NCBI RefSeq assembly: GCF_041261445.1
Contig: NZ_JBGCCU010000017.1
Span: 62,001-126,000, forward strand
Direction of reading: 5' to 3'
DNA: 64,000 bases
Source of the DNA: Catenulispora sp. EB89
GTDB lineage: Bacteria > Actinomycetota > Actinomycetes > Streptomycetales > Catenulisporaceae
The translations under genes and the position numbers were made by a program. Of this stretch, positions 7,951-15,467 are shown piece by piece. The notes under the pieces were generated by a model that made no database searches, had not been told where the DNA came from, and saw nothing but the letters and a program-made list of their open reading frames with translations. Position 1 is the first letter of the stretch. The number at the start of each line of letters is the position of its first letter.

Positions 7951-8705
7951 CCGCGCTGGACACCGCCTACAACTACAGCGGCTTCGCCTCTCATCGGATG
8001 CTCCGTACCTCGGCAGGAAACCTGCTCGACGAGTTCGACCTCTCGACCAAGGTCGGGTTCTTCCGCGACGGCCACGATCTCGAACCAACACGGCTGCGTA
8101 TTGCAGTCGAAGAGTCCGCCGAGCATCTGGGGCGCCCGCCCAACACGGTCCTGCTCCACAACCCGGAGACCTCACCGGCAGGCTTCGCCGCCGCCTGCGA
8201 AGCCCTGGCCGCCATGCGCGAGGCCGGCTTGTTCGAACGGTGGGGGATTTCGAGCTGGGACCCGCGGCTGCTTCTGTGCCGTCCTTACCGAGGGCCGAGG
8301 CCCGACGTTCTCATGGTCCGAGCCGGCCTCATGGTGCCGACCGCTGTTCTGGAGGCGGCCGACGCCATGACCTACGCGGTACGACCGCGAGAACGCTGGG
8401 GCATGGCACCCTTCGGCCACAACGCGAGGAACCCTGTCTGGAACGCGGTCGACGCTTCTGTGTTCCTCGCCCCGGAACAGACGGCGTCCATGATCCATGC
8501 CGCTTTCGCTGTCGCATTCAGCCTTCCGACCGTCACCCGCGTTGCGGTGGGGACGACGAATCCAGACCACCTCAGAGAGCTCAAAGCCGCTTGCTCGCTC
8601 GCACTGAACGACCAAGCCGTCGGTCGGTATCGCACCATGTTGCATCGCAAAGCTACCTTTGGTGTGGTGCACGCACACCAGCCCCCACCAGGAGTTCGAG
8701 CATGA
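7860..8705 (+). CDS. aldo/keto reductase family protein
   Basis: This is a 281-residue TIM-barrel reductase. The catalytic tetrad is visible: Asp and Tyr in LDTAYNYSGF (about 33-42), Lys in STKVGFF (about 62) and His in VLLHNPE (about 99). It is somewhat shorter than the usual 310-330 residues at both ends. GTG 7860 has a strong ribosome-binding site (gaggagggg, 7849-7857) inside the end of the cupin gene, so the gene is coupled to it. It ends in an ATGA overlap with the phosphotransferase gene. The substrate is unknown. An NADPH-dependent step on a peptide- or sugar-type substrate is possible. Confidence 0.85.
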   Translation: MRAADRRVVLGLYRSRPTRDLLEAALDCGVTALDTAYNYSGFASHRMLRTSAGNLLDEFDLSTKVGFFRDGHDLEPTRLRIAVEESAEHLGRPPNTVLLHNPETSPAGFAAACEALAAMREAGLFERWGISSWDPRLLLCRPYRGPRPDVLMVRAGLMVPTAVLEAADAMTYAVRPRERWGMAPFGHNARNPVWNAVDASVFLAPEQTASMIHAAFAVAFSLPTVTRVAVGTTNPDHLRELKAACSLALNDQAVGRYRTMLHRKATFGVVHAHQPPPGVRA

Positions 8706-9547
8706 CCGTGGACACCGTCCCCGCTTCTCAGCTCTACGACCTTCGGCGCGTCGAGGTCGATGACGTCATGGATCGCGTCCAGAAGTCGCTTCAGCTCCTC
8801 CTTCTGCCCGAGGGCGCGGTGCGCAAGCGCCGTTCGATCGGTGCCGCCACCGACCGAGGTACCTGGGTACGGATCGAGTGCCGCGGTCTCGAACGCCTCG
8901 ACGCCCAAGGGTGGGGCATCGAGGCCGCCGAGGCGCTGCGCGACGTGGCCAAGCCGGAGTGGTATGCCGGGGTCTCGTGGTTCGACCCAGCACGCCGCGT
9001 GATGTGGCGTGCAGATGAGACGAGCTACGTCGAAGAGCAACCCGTGGGCAACGCCGCAGCGGCGACCGGCTTGCCGGATGCCTGGTGGGCGGCCCTGGAC
9101 GCCTCACTGGACGCTATGGCCGGGCACCAGGTGGCGCGTCTCGCGACGCCCGACTGCGAGCCGATCACGCAGGAACGAGTCAGCTCCGTGATCGAGAAGG
9201 TTCTCCCACATCGGGTCGACTCGACGATCAAGGAGTGGACCACCGCGCACGCGGACCTGAACTGGGCCAACCTGACCGGCCCGAACCTCTACATCCTCGA
9301 TTTCGAGGACTGGGGACGGGCACCTCGCGGCCTCGATGCCGCGAACCTGTGGCGCAGTTCTCTAACTGTCCCCGAGGTGGCAGACAGGGTGTACCGGCAG
9401 AGGCGCGCGGATCTGGAGTCCCGCACCGGCCAAGTCATGATGGTGTTCTATTGCGCTGAGATCATGAGCTGGGCCGACGAAAGCGAGCCTGCTCTGGCCC
9501 CAGCCAAGACCACAGTTCAAGGGCTCCTGAAAGGGCTCGCACGCTGA
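8702..9547 (+). CDS. APH-like phosphotransferase family protein
   Basis: This is a 281-residue kinase-like protein with the catalytic loop HADLNWAN (the HxDxxxxN Brenner motif) and the metal-binding LDFEDWG, as in aminoglycoside and homoserine kinase-type phosphotransferases. The N-lobe is poorly conserved. The ATG overlaps the reductase stop (ATGA). Together with the reductase and cupin it forms a small modification operon. The target could be a small molecule, or the peptide encoded at 6559. Antibiotic resistance is a less likely alternative given the context. Confidence 0.75.
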   Translation: MTVDTVPASQLYDLRRVEVDDVMDRVQKSLQLLLLPEGAVRKRRSIGAATDRGTWVRIECRGLERLDAQGWGIEAAEALRDVAKPEWYAGVSWFDPARRVMWRADETSYVEEQPVGNAAAATGLPDAWWAALDASLDAMAGHQVARLATPDCEPITQERVSSVIEKVLPHRVDSTIKEWTTAHADLNWANLTGPNLYILDFEDWGRAPRGLDAANLWRSSLTVPEVADRVYRQRRADLESRTGQVMMVFYCAEIMSWADESEPALAPAKTTVQGLLKGLAR

Positions 9548-9586
9548 AACCCGGCCGAACGACGAGTCCGCCCGACCGCTCGGTCA

Positions 9587-9715
9587 CACGACTGGGTGGA
9601 CTTCAACAAGCTCTGCGGCCACGCTCGTGTGACAACCACACAGCTTTACACGCACGTCGCTGAAGCGGTCGTCAAGGACGCCGCGGACCAGATGGGCGCA
9701 GCCCTGTTCCGTTGA
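9587..9715 (+). pseudogene. C-terminal remnant of a tyrosine integrase
   Basis: The frame ending at 9715 encodes GHARVTTTQLYTHVA followed by a helical tail. This is the last catalytic box of tyrosine recombinases, with Gly-His and the Tyr nucleophile in LYTH. No start and no upstream integrase sequence remain; the frame runs directly out of the end of the phosphotransferase gene. It points at the 3' end of the tRNA-Ser gene, the usual position of an integrase beside its attachment site, so it marks an old integration with the integrase largely deleted. Confidence 0.75.
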
Positions 9716-9741
9716 CCTGCGATTTTGTGAGTTCGCGGGAA

Positions 9742-9764
9742 AACTGCAACGGGAACTGCAACGG
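9742..9764. repeat. tandem AACTGCAACGG repeats, right edge of putative island
   Basis: AACTGCAACGG occurs at 9742-9752 and 9754-9764 (period 12), between the integrase stump and the tRNA gene. It shares AACTGCNAC and the 12-bp spacing with the pair at 3479-3501. Confidence 0.45.
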
Positions 9765-9781
9765 AGGCCAGATCGAACACA

Positions 9782-9818
9782 ATGAGGCCCTTCGCTGGGT
9801 TAGAGCGAAGGGCCTCAT
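9782..9818 (-). terminator. hairpin terminator of the tRNA-Ser gene
   Basis: The arms at 9782-9796 and 9804-9818 form a perfect 15-bp stem with a 7-nt loop, beginning 5 bp beyond the tRNA 3' end on the minus strand. No T-tract follows. It could also stop readthrough from the island on the plus strand. Confidence 0.75.
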
Positions 9819-9823
9819 CAACG

Positions 9824-9914
9824 CGGAGGCGGAGAGATTTGAACTCTCGATGGGGTTTAAGCCCCAAACCGCATTAGCAGTGCGGCGCCATAGACCGGAC
9901 TAGGCGACGCCTCC
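9824..9914 (-). tRNA. tRNA-Ser (anticodon GCU)
   Basis: Read on the minus strand, GGAGGCG (9914-9908) pairs with CGCCTCC at the 3' end, followed by discriminator G at 9824. The anticodon arm CCGCA-CTGCTAA-TGCGG gives anticodon GCT, reading AGC/AGU. A long variable arm (TTGGGGC...CCCC) confirms a class II serine tRNA, and the T arm is GAGAG-TTCAAAT-CTCTC. CCA is not encoded. The 3' half is the likely attachment site of the adjacent island; no second copy of it was seen in the window. Confidence 0.97.
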
Positions 9915-9959
9915 AAAACCCACAGCCACCGGACCACCGGCGCTTGTACGGTCGCCGAT

Positions 9960-9988
9960 AGCGTACCCGGTCGGCTCGGTGGAGACAA
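9960..9988 (-). promoter_or_regulatory. sigma70-type promoter of tRNA-Ser
   Basis: On the minus strand, -35 TTGTCT (9988-9983) and -10 TACGCT (9965-9960) are separated by 17 bp. Transcription would start near 9953, about 40 nt before the mature tRNA 5' end. Confidence 0.65.
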
Positions 9989-10211
9989 AAGCCTTTGCCG
10001 AGGGGGTGGGACGCGGGGGATCTCGGAGGCGGGGGAGACGGGCTCGGGGTGCTTGTGGGATAGTCGCCTATCGGTGACCATCGCCACCTTTTCTTCCTCT
10101 GCCGTCAGCTCTGGTGCCGGTGTGGGGCGGGATGGTGGGCCCGGCGGCGAGTACCTGTCGCGCGTTGGGGTAGTGGCGCCTGACGCACGCCACGAGGAGG
10201 GCCACGGCTGG

Positions 10212-13200
10212 ATGGACCGTTCACCGGTGCGGGGTGTCGCCCGGTTGGCGGCGATACTCGACTCGCTGCCCGAGGCGCTGCTGCTCGTTGACGGCGGCGG
10301 GCGCGTGGTCAACGCGAACGCCGTGGCCGTCGGTTGGTTCGAGGCGCCGGGTGCGCCGCTGGTCGGCCGGCCTGTCACTGATCTGCTCTCCGGGTTCGGC
10401 ACCGCCTTGGCGCGGGTTGCCTCGCCCGATCCGACGGCTGGGGTGTGGACCGATCCGGGCGAGTCCGGGGCGGGTTCGGTGTCCGGCGGCGATGCCGGGG
10501 TGCCGACCCGTATGGTCGCCAAGCTCGCCGACGGTTCGGCCTTTCCGGCCGAGGTCGTGCGCTCCTTCCTGCCGGCCGGGCACGGTGGGCTGGAGGTCGT
10601 GGTGGTCCGCGACGTCTCGGGGGTCGCCGATGCCGAGGCCGAGCTGCGCCGCCAGCAGCGGCAGACCGAGCTGATCCTGCGCGCCGCCAGCGAGGGCATC
10701 GTCGGTGTCGACACCGGCGGGCGCGTGGTGCTGGTGAACCCGGCCGCCGCGCGTGTCCTCAAATACCGTGCCTCCGAGCTCGGCGGGCTGGAGTTCGACG
10801 CGCTGATCGGCGGCTCTGCTCCCGGCGAGCCGTCGCCGGTGGCCGACACCCTGCGCACCGGGCGCAAGCACCGCCTCGGCAGTGAGGCCGGGCTGCACCT
10901 GATCGCCAAGGGCGGCGGCACGGTGCCGGTGGAGCTCTCGACGGCCCCGGTGATGGAGGACGACGCCCTGGTCGGCGCGGTCGTCACCTTCGTGGACCTG
11001 TCCCGCTTCCGGCTCCCCGCGGTCCAGACCCCGCAGGCTCCCAACGGTGCCGGCGGGCCCGGCGGCCACCCCGGCGTCGGCGCGTTCAACGGGGCCAACG
11101 CCTTCGGCGGAGCCGGAATCGGCGGCGTCGGCGGCACGGGCATCAACGGCGCCAACGGCTCCGTCCTGAGCGCCGAGTCGGTCAGCGCCCTGCGACGCCC
11201 GCTCGACGCCGCCCGCACCGGCCTGGCGCGCCTGGCCAACACCGGCGACGCCCTCACCCCCGGCGCCCGCCACCAGCTGGCCCACGTCACCGCTGAGCTC
11301 GCCGAGGCCGCACGCCTGGTCGAGGAACTGCTCGACGCCGCCGCCGGCCCCACCGGCCTGCGCAAACGCCCCGCCGAGCTGGGCCGGATAGTGCACGCGG
11401 CCACGGACGCCGCGACCGACCTGGCCGGCGCGGCCGGCATCGACCTGGCGGTGCACACCGGCCCGGCCGAGGTCGTGATCGACGCCGAACGGATGACCCA
11501 GGCGGTCCGCCACCTGCTGGTGGACACGGTCCAGGCCTCTCCCCCGGGCTCCACGGTCGTGGTCGCCGCCGCCCGCCGCGGCCCCATCGCGCGCATCGAG
11601 GTGCGCGGCGCGGAGGTCGCCGGCGTGCCGGAGCACCTGGGCTTCGCGCGCACCGTCGTGGAACGGCACGGCGGCCAGCTGACCGTGCACCGCGTGGACG
11701 GCAAGGGCGTCACCTATGTGATCGAGCTGCCGGTCGGCGCCGAGGGCGAGAACGAGCTGGCCTCCGGCAATTCCTCGGCCTCGCGCAACCTGGTCGAGGA
11801 GACGCGGATCATCCCGATCGTCCGCGAGATCGAGTCCGCGGAACCGGCCGGTGCGCTCGGCGGACGGCGCCGGGGCGACTCGGCCGCGGCCACGACGACC
11901 ACCATTCCCCGGCAGATCGCGCCGCCGGAAGAACTGGGAGACCGAGGAGAGCGCGCGGACCGCGGGCACCTCGGCTTCAGCCAGACCACCCACGTGCCGG
12001 CCGTCGCTTCGGCCTCGGGCAACGGCGTGTCGTCGGCGTCCAACGGGTCCGGAGGGATCGCGTCACCGGGGTCGACCGAGACGGCGCCCCGGGGACGCCG
12101 GCGCGCGGCGCAGCAGGCGGCCGCGGCCAACGACAACTATCTGATCCAGCACGTCGAGTCCTCGGGCGACGCGGCGCTGCGCACGTCCGGCTCGTACCAG
12201 GACGAGGCGGCGCTGGCGACGTCGGGGAACTTCACTCCCGAGGCCCAGCAGGCCCAGCAGGCTGCTTCGCTGTACGGCGATCCGGTGTTCCGGGAGCCGG
12301 GCGGCGGCGACTCGCGCTTCGGCGCGCCCCGGGCTGTGGGGTCGGGGTCGCTGTACGGGCCGGATCCGGCGCAGCCGTTGTTCCGCGACGAGGTACCTGG
12401 CGCCGACGCCACAGGTGGAGGCCATGGTGGCTTCCCTTCGAGCACCGGCGCGTTCGGCGGCGGCGAAGCGGCGAACGGGCAGCAGGCGGGCACGATGTTC
12501 GCGGGCGACGCCCGGGGCGAGCTGTTCTCCGTGCCGAAGACGTCCTCGCCGTTCGGCGACATGGCGGGCTTCGGGAGTCAGGCAGCCGATTCCGTGTTCG
12601 GGACCGGGGCGCAAGGTTCCGAGTCCCTCAACGGAAGCCAGGGTGTCGCATTTCCGCCAGTCGGCGATGCGCCGGCGCCTCTGCCCTTCTTGACCGAGGC
12701 TCAGGCTCAGAGTTCTGGGTTCCCGGTGCCGGAGCCGTTCGATCAGAACAGTAAGAGTTCTGATCGTCAGACCTCCGGGCTTTCGCCGGCCGTGTTCCCG
12801 CCTCAGGCGTCCCCCGCTCCCCAGCCGCCCGCGCCGTTCCTGACCGAGGCGCAGACCGCGTCGCCGTTCGGCGCGCTCCCTCCGTCGCCGTTCGCGGCGC
12901 CGAAGCCGGCCGTCAGCGAGGCGGCGGCGTGGCCGAACCCGGAGGAGCCGGACCCGGCCCCGCAGGCCGCGGACGCGTGGCCGGCGCCGGGCGGCGAGCC
13001 GCGCGGGGCCGCGCCGACGCTGCTGGTGTGGCCGACGCCGGAGACCGGTGCGGAGCAGGTGCTGGCTGCGCAGGGGTACGCGCCCACGGCGTTGAAGGCA
13101 CCCGCACAGCTCAGCGAGGCCGGGGCGGCGCGTCCGGTGGCGCTGCTGGCCGACCCGGTCGGCGTGCCGGTGACGCGTGCCGCGCTGCACACGCTGCGCG

Positions 13201-13727
13201 CCGCGGCGGCCGACTCGGGCATCCCGCTGTTCGTGACCGCCGGGTTGGGCGCCGTGCCGGCCGCCGCGATGTCGGCGACCGCGCGGCGCGGGGCGGATCC
13301 GTCGGCGCTGCTCAGGGCCCTGACACCGGAGCAGGTGTCGGCGCCGCGGGTGCTGCTGATCGAGGAGAACCCGGATCTCGCCGCCAGCTTCGCGATCTCG
13401 CTGGAGCGGGACGGGATGCGGGTGATCCAGGCCGCGAGCGAGAACGACGCGATGGCGGCGATGGTCGCCGAGCATCCGCAGCTGATCGTCATGGACATGA
13501 CGTTGGTGCGGCGGCGGCGCTCGGGGGTCATCGACTGGCTGCGGACGTACGAGCGGCTGCATCTCGCGCCGACCGTGCTGTACACGGTGCCGGCGTCGAT
13601 GACGACGGATGCCGGGGTGCTGCGCGCGCTCCGGTCCGGCGAGGCGGTGGTGCATCTGGTGGACCGCGAGGTCGGGCCGGAGGCGGCGCAGCGGATCGGC
13701 GATCTGATGGGGAAGATCGTGGATTGA
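10212..13727 (+). CDS. PAS domain protein with degenerate kinase core and C-terminal receiver
   Basis: This is an 1,171-residue cytoplasmic protein. PAS domains lie at about 10-115 and 145-275. A histidine-kinase-like region follows at about 315-510. The phosphoacceptor position of its H-box-like SALRRPLDAAR is not His, and the ATPase-like part lacks the N-box Asn and the DxGxG loop, so it should not be a working kinase. Residues 515-1040 are low-complexity Gly/Ala/Pro/Ser/Gln-rich sequence. A receiver-like domain at about 1043-1170 keeps Asp1095 (VMDMTL). ATG 10212, with gaggaggg upstream, was preferred over the longer frame from 10053. It may be a phosphorylation-responsive scaffold. The partner kinase is not in view. 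Confidence 0.75.
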   Translation: MDRSPVRGVARLAAILDSLPEALLLVDGGGRVVNANAVAVGWFEAPGAPLVGRPVTDLLSGFGTALARVASPDPTAGVWTDPGESGAGSVSGGDAGVPTRMVAKLADGSAFPAEVVRSFLPAGHGGLEVVVVRDVSGVADAEAELRRQQRQTELILRAASEGIVGVDTGGRVVLVNPAAARVLKYRASELGGLEFDALIGGSAPGEPSPVADTLRTGRKHRLGSEAGLHLIAKGGGTVPVELSTAPVMEDDALVGAVVTFVDLSRFRLPAVQTPQAPNGAGGPGGHPGVGAFNGANAFGGAGIGGVGGTGINGANGSVLSAESVSALRRPLDAARTGLARLANTGDALTPGARHQLAHVTAELAEAARLVEELLDAAAGPTGLRKRPAELGRIVHAATDAATDLAGAAGIDLAVHTGPAEVVIDAERMTQAVRHLLVDTVQASPPGSTVVVAAARRGPIARIEVRGAEVAGVPEHLGFARTVVERHGGQLTVHRVDGKGVTYVIELPVGAEGENELASGNSSASRNLVEETRIIPIVREIESAEPAGALGGRRRGDSAAATTTTIPRQIAPPEELGDRGERADRGHLGFSQTTHVPAVASASGNGVSSASNGSGGIASPGSTETAPRGRRRAAQQAAAANDNYLIQHVESSGDAALRTSGSYQDEAALATSGNFTPEAQQAQQAASLYGDPVFREPGGGDSRFGAPRAVGSGSLYGPDPAQPLFRDEVPGADATGGGHGGFPSSTGAFGGGEAANGQQAGTMFAGDARGELFSVPKTSSPFGDMAGFGSQAADSVFGTGAQGSESLNGSQGVAFPPVGDAPAPLPFLTEAQAQSSGFPVPEPFDQNSKSSDRQTSGLSPAVFPPQASPAPQPPAPFLTEAQTASPFGALPPSPFAAPKPAVSEAAAWPNPEEPDPAPQAADAWPAPGGEPRGAAPTLLVWPTPETGAEQVLAAQGYAPTALKAPAQLSEAGAARPVALLADPVGVPVTRAALHTLRAAAADSGIPLFVTAGLGAVPAAAMSATARRGADPSALLRALTPEQVSAPRVLLIEENPDLAASFAISLERDGMRVIQAASENDAMAAMVAEHPQLIVMDMTLVRRRRSGVIDWLRTYERLHLAPTVLYTVPASMTTDAGVLRALRSGEAVVHLVDREVGPEAAQRIGDLMGKIVD

Positions 13728-13776
13728 GGCAACTGAGGCGGGGGTTCCGTTTCTGCTCTGCGACTCCGCTCAACTT

Positions 13777-13810
13777 CTCGGTTCTGTGTCTCGGTTCTGT
13801 GTCTCGGTTC
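13777..13810. repeat. 13-bp tandem repeat CTCGGTTCTGTGT
   Basis: There are two full copies (13777-13789, 13790-13802) and a partial third. They lie in the 244-bp gap after the PAS/receiver gene, in which I see no gene. Confidence 0.6.
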
Positions 13811-13971
13811 GGCGCGTCTGCTCGGCGTCCCGGCTCTAGTGCCGCGGCAGGTAACGTTCGCCCTGCGTGGACTGCCGGGTTGAGAGCGGGAGGTATCTGA
13901 AGCTCCGTGCTTCATGTGGTTGGTATCGTTCCCGGTGACGCATCGGCACGTAGGCAAGGCGGGGTGGTTCC

Positions 13972-14235
13972 ATGACGGATGTCGTTGCTGGGGTCGCCGC
14001 GCTGGCGGCGGCGCTGGTCCTGGTGGCCTGCGGTCTGGCGATTCGGCGTGATGCCTTCGGGATCGTGTCTAGGAACACGCGAATGGCCACGAAGGTCTAC
14101 GGCCGGCTGAAAGACCCTCCCGAGGTGCGGGCGACGATGGAGCGCAATGCGCGACATACCTCGATCGGGTTCATCGTTGTGGGCGGCGTGATGGCCGTGG
14201 TCGATGCGCTATGGCTGGTCAAGGCACTGGTCTAA
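13972..14235 (+). CDS. small two-helix membrane protein
   Basis: This is an 87-residue protein with hydrophobic segments at about 3-24 and 66-85, joined by a basic cytoplasmic-type loop. No family was recognised. Its TAA stop (14233-14235) is built by the left TA of the IS630 insertion. Before insertion the codon would have read TAG, so the protein is unchanged. It was formerly convergent with, and overlapping, the stop of the SWIM gene. Confidence 0.65.
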   Translation: MTDVVAGVAALAAALVLVACGLAIRRDAFGIVSRNTRMATKVYGRLKDPPEVRATMERNARHTSIGFIVVGGVMAVVDALWLVKALV

Positions 14236-14261
14236 CGCAAGGTCAGGCGACGTTCGCCCGG
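14232..14261. repeat. left terminal inverted repeat of IS630-type element
   Basis: This 30-bp segment matches the reverse complement of 15438-15467 at about 21 of 30 positions, including CAGGC and ACGTT blocks. The TA at 14233-14234 is the target dinucleotide. Confidence 0.7.
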
Positions 14262-15374
14262 GCGACGACGGCGCAGACGCGGGTCGGTGACATGACCGTT
14301 CCGCCAGAGGATGTAGCGGCGGATCATGCTGGCCTGGGCTTTGTGGCTGGCGTGGTCGGTGCCGTCCAGAGCGAAGTACCGCAACGCGGTGAACTGCGCC
14401 TCGATCCTGTTGAGCCATGAGCTGTTGGTCGGGGTGTAGACGAACTCGACGTTGTTCGCCGCCGCCCAGTCCCCAACGCGGGTGTCGACCTTCGTGGTCA
14501 GGTGCGGGCTGTAGTCGTCGCAGATGATCGCTATTCGTGTCGTCGGCGGGTGCAGGGTGCGCAGGTAGCGGCAGAACTCCAGGAACCGGACCCGCTTCTT
14601 GCGGGGTTTGACGTGTCCGAACAGCTTGTCATCGATCAGGTTGTAGGCGGCGAACAGGTGCCGGACGCCGTCGTTGCGGTTGTAGGTGGCCCGGCGTTTC
14701 GGACGCGGGTCCCGGTCGGGATCGGTGTTCTTGCCGCTGATCGCGGCCCAGTGCCGGCCGGGGTGCGGCATCAGATTCAGCGGCCCGAACTCAGCCAGAC
14801 ACCAAATCACCCGCGGCTCGCCCGGTTCCGGGATCACCTCGCCGTCGGCGATCGCATACAGATGCTCCACCCGGGCCTTCTTCGCCTGGTAGTCCGGGTC
14901 CTTCGAGGTCTTCCAGGTCTTTATCCGTTGAAACGAGATGCCTTCATCACGAAGCAGGACCCGCAGGCCCTCGTGAGAGATGTCGTCGGCCACCCCCTCG
15001 GCCACCAGGAAATCCGCCAGCTTCGACAGGCTCCAGGTGGAGAACGGCAGGCCGTGCTCGACCGGCTTGGACTTGGCGATCTTCTTGATCTCCCGACGCT
15101 CCGGCAAGTTGAACACCCGCGGACGTCCGCCGGCGTACTTCGGGTAGAGCGAGTTGAAGCCATCGGTGTTGAAGTTGTGGATGACGTCCCGGACCCGGTC
15201 CTCGCTGGTGAACGCCACCTCCGCGATCTTCGCGACGGGCATCTTCTGCGCCGAGAGCAGCACCATCTGCGCCCGCCGCCAAGTCACCACCGACCCGGTC
15301 CCGCGCCGCACTATCCGAAGAAGCCGACGACCCTCGTCGACATCGATCTCCCGCACCTGCACCGGCTCGGCCAT
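14232..15374 (-). CDS. IS630 family transposase, first catalytic Asp replaced
   Basis: This is a 380-residue transposase with an N-terminal helix-turn-helix (about 25-115) and a DDE domain. In the family, the first Asp lies in a DEFGPL block. Here it reads LAEFGPL, so position 194 is Ala (GCT). The second Asp (ICDDYSPH, about 286) and the Glu (NRIEAQF, about 325) are present. A GAT-to-GCT change is a single base, so the element is probably recently inactivated. ATG 15374 gives MAEPVQ; a longer frame upstream runs into the terminal repeat. The stop overlaps the left inverted repeat. Confidence 0.85.
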   Translation of the reverse strand: MAEPVQVREIDVDEGRRLLRIVRRGTGSVVTWRRAQMVLLSAQKMPVAKIAEVAFTSEDRVRDVIHNFNTDGFNSLYPKYAGGRPRVFNLPERREIKKIAKSKPVEHGLPFSTWSLSKLADFLVAEGVADDISHEGLRVLLRDEGISFQRIKTWKTSKDPDYQAKKARVEHLYAIADGEVIPEPGEPRVIWCLAEFGPLNLMPHPGRHWAAISGKNTDPDRDPRPKRRATYNRNDGVRHLFAAYNLIDDKLFGHVKPRKKRVRFLEFCRYLRTLHPPTTRIAIICDDYSPHLTTKVDTRVGDWAAANNVEFVYTPTNSSWLNRIEAQFTALRYFALDGTDHASHKAQASMIRRYILWRNGHVTDPRLRRRRPGERRLTLR

Positions 15375-15466
15375 GCCGAACAGTGTCCACCGACAACGCC
15401 GGCCGGGAACGGATCCCGACCGGCGCGTCGCCAATCACCGCGCAAACGTTGCCTGCCGCAGCACTA
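14233..15466 (-). mobile_element. IS630-type insertion sequence (1.2 kb)
   Basis: The element is bounded by TA dinucleotides at 14233-14234 and 15465-15466, the target duplication expected of IS630/Tc1-type elements, with imperfect inverted repeats just inside. It carries one transposase gene on the minus strand. Removing it and one TA restores CTAG, in which the stop codons of the two flanking convergent genes overlap, so it inserted without altering either protein. Confidence 0.85.
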
Positions 15467-15467
15467 G
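15438..15467. repeat. right terminal inverted repeat of IS630-type element
   Basis: This is the partner of 14232-14261. The TA at 15465-15466 is the second copy of the target site. The SWIM gene stop (CTA on the plus strand, 15464-15466) uses it. Confidence 0.7.

Noticed and set aside
8702..9547. Aminoglycoside resistance gene
   Set aside because: The Brenner motif is generic to the APH-like superfamily, and the operon context suggests biosynthesis or modification instead.
10053..10211. N-terminal extension of the PAS/receiver protein
   Set aside because: The frame is open, but the PAS domain starts after ATG 10212, which has a good ribosome-binding site. The extension is Ser/Gly-rich without features.
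14502..15467. 321-residue plus-strand open frame over the IS element
   Set aside because: It mirrors the transposase frame. The IS630 motifs are on the minus strand.
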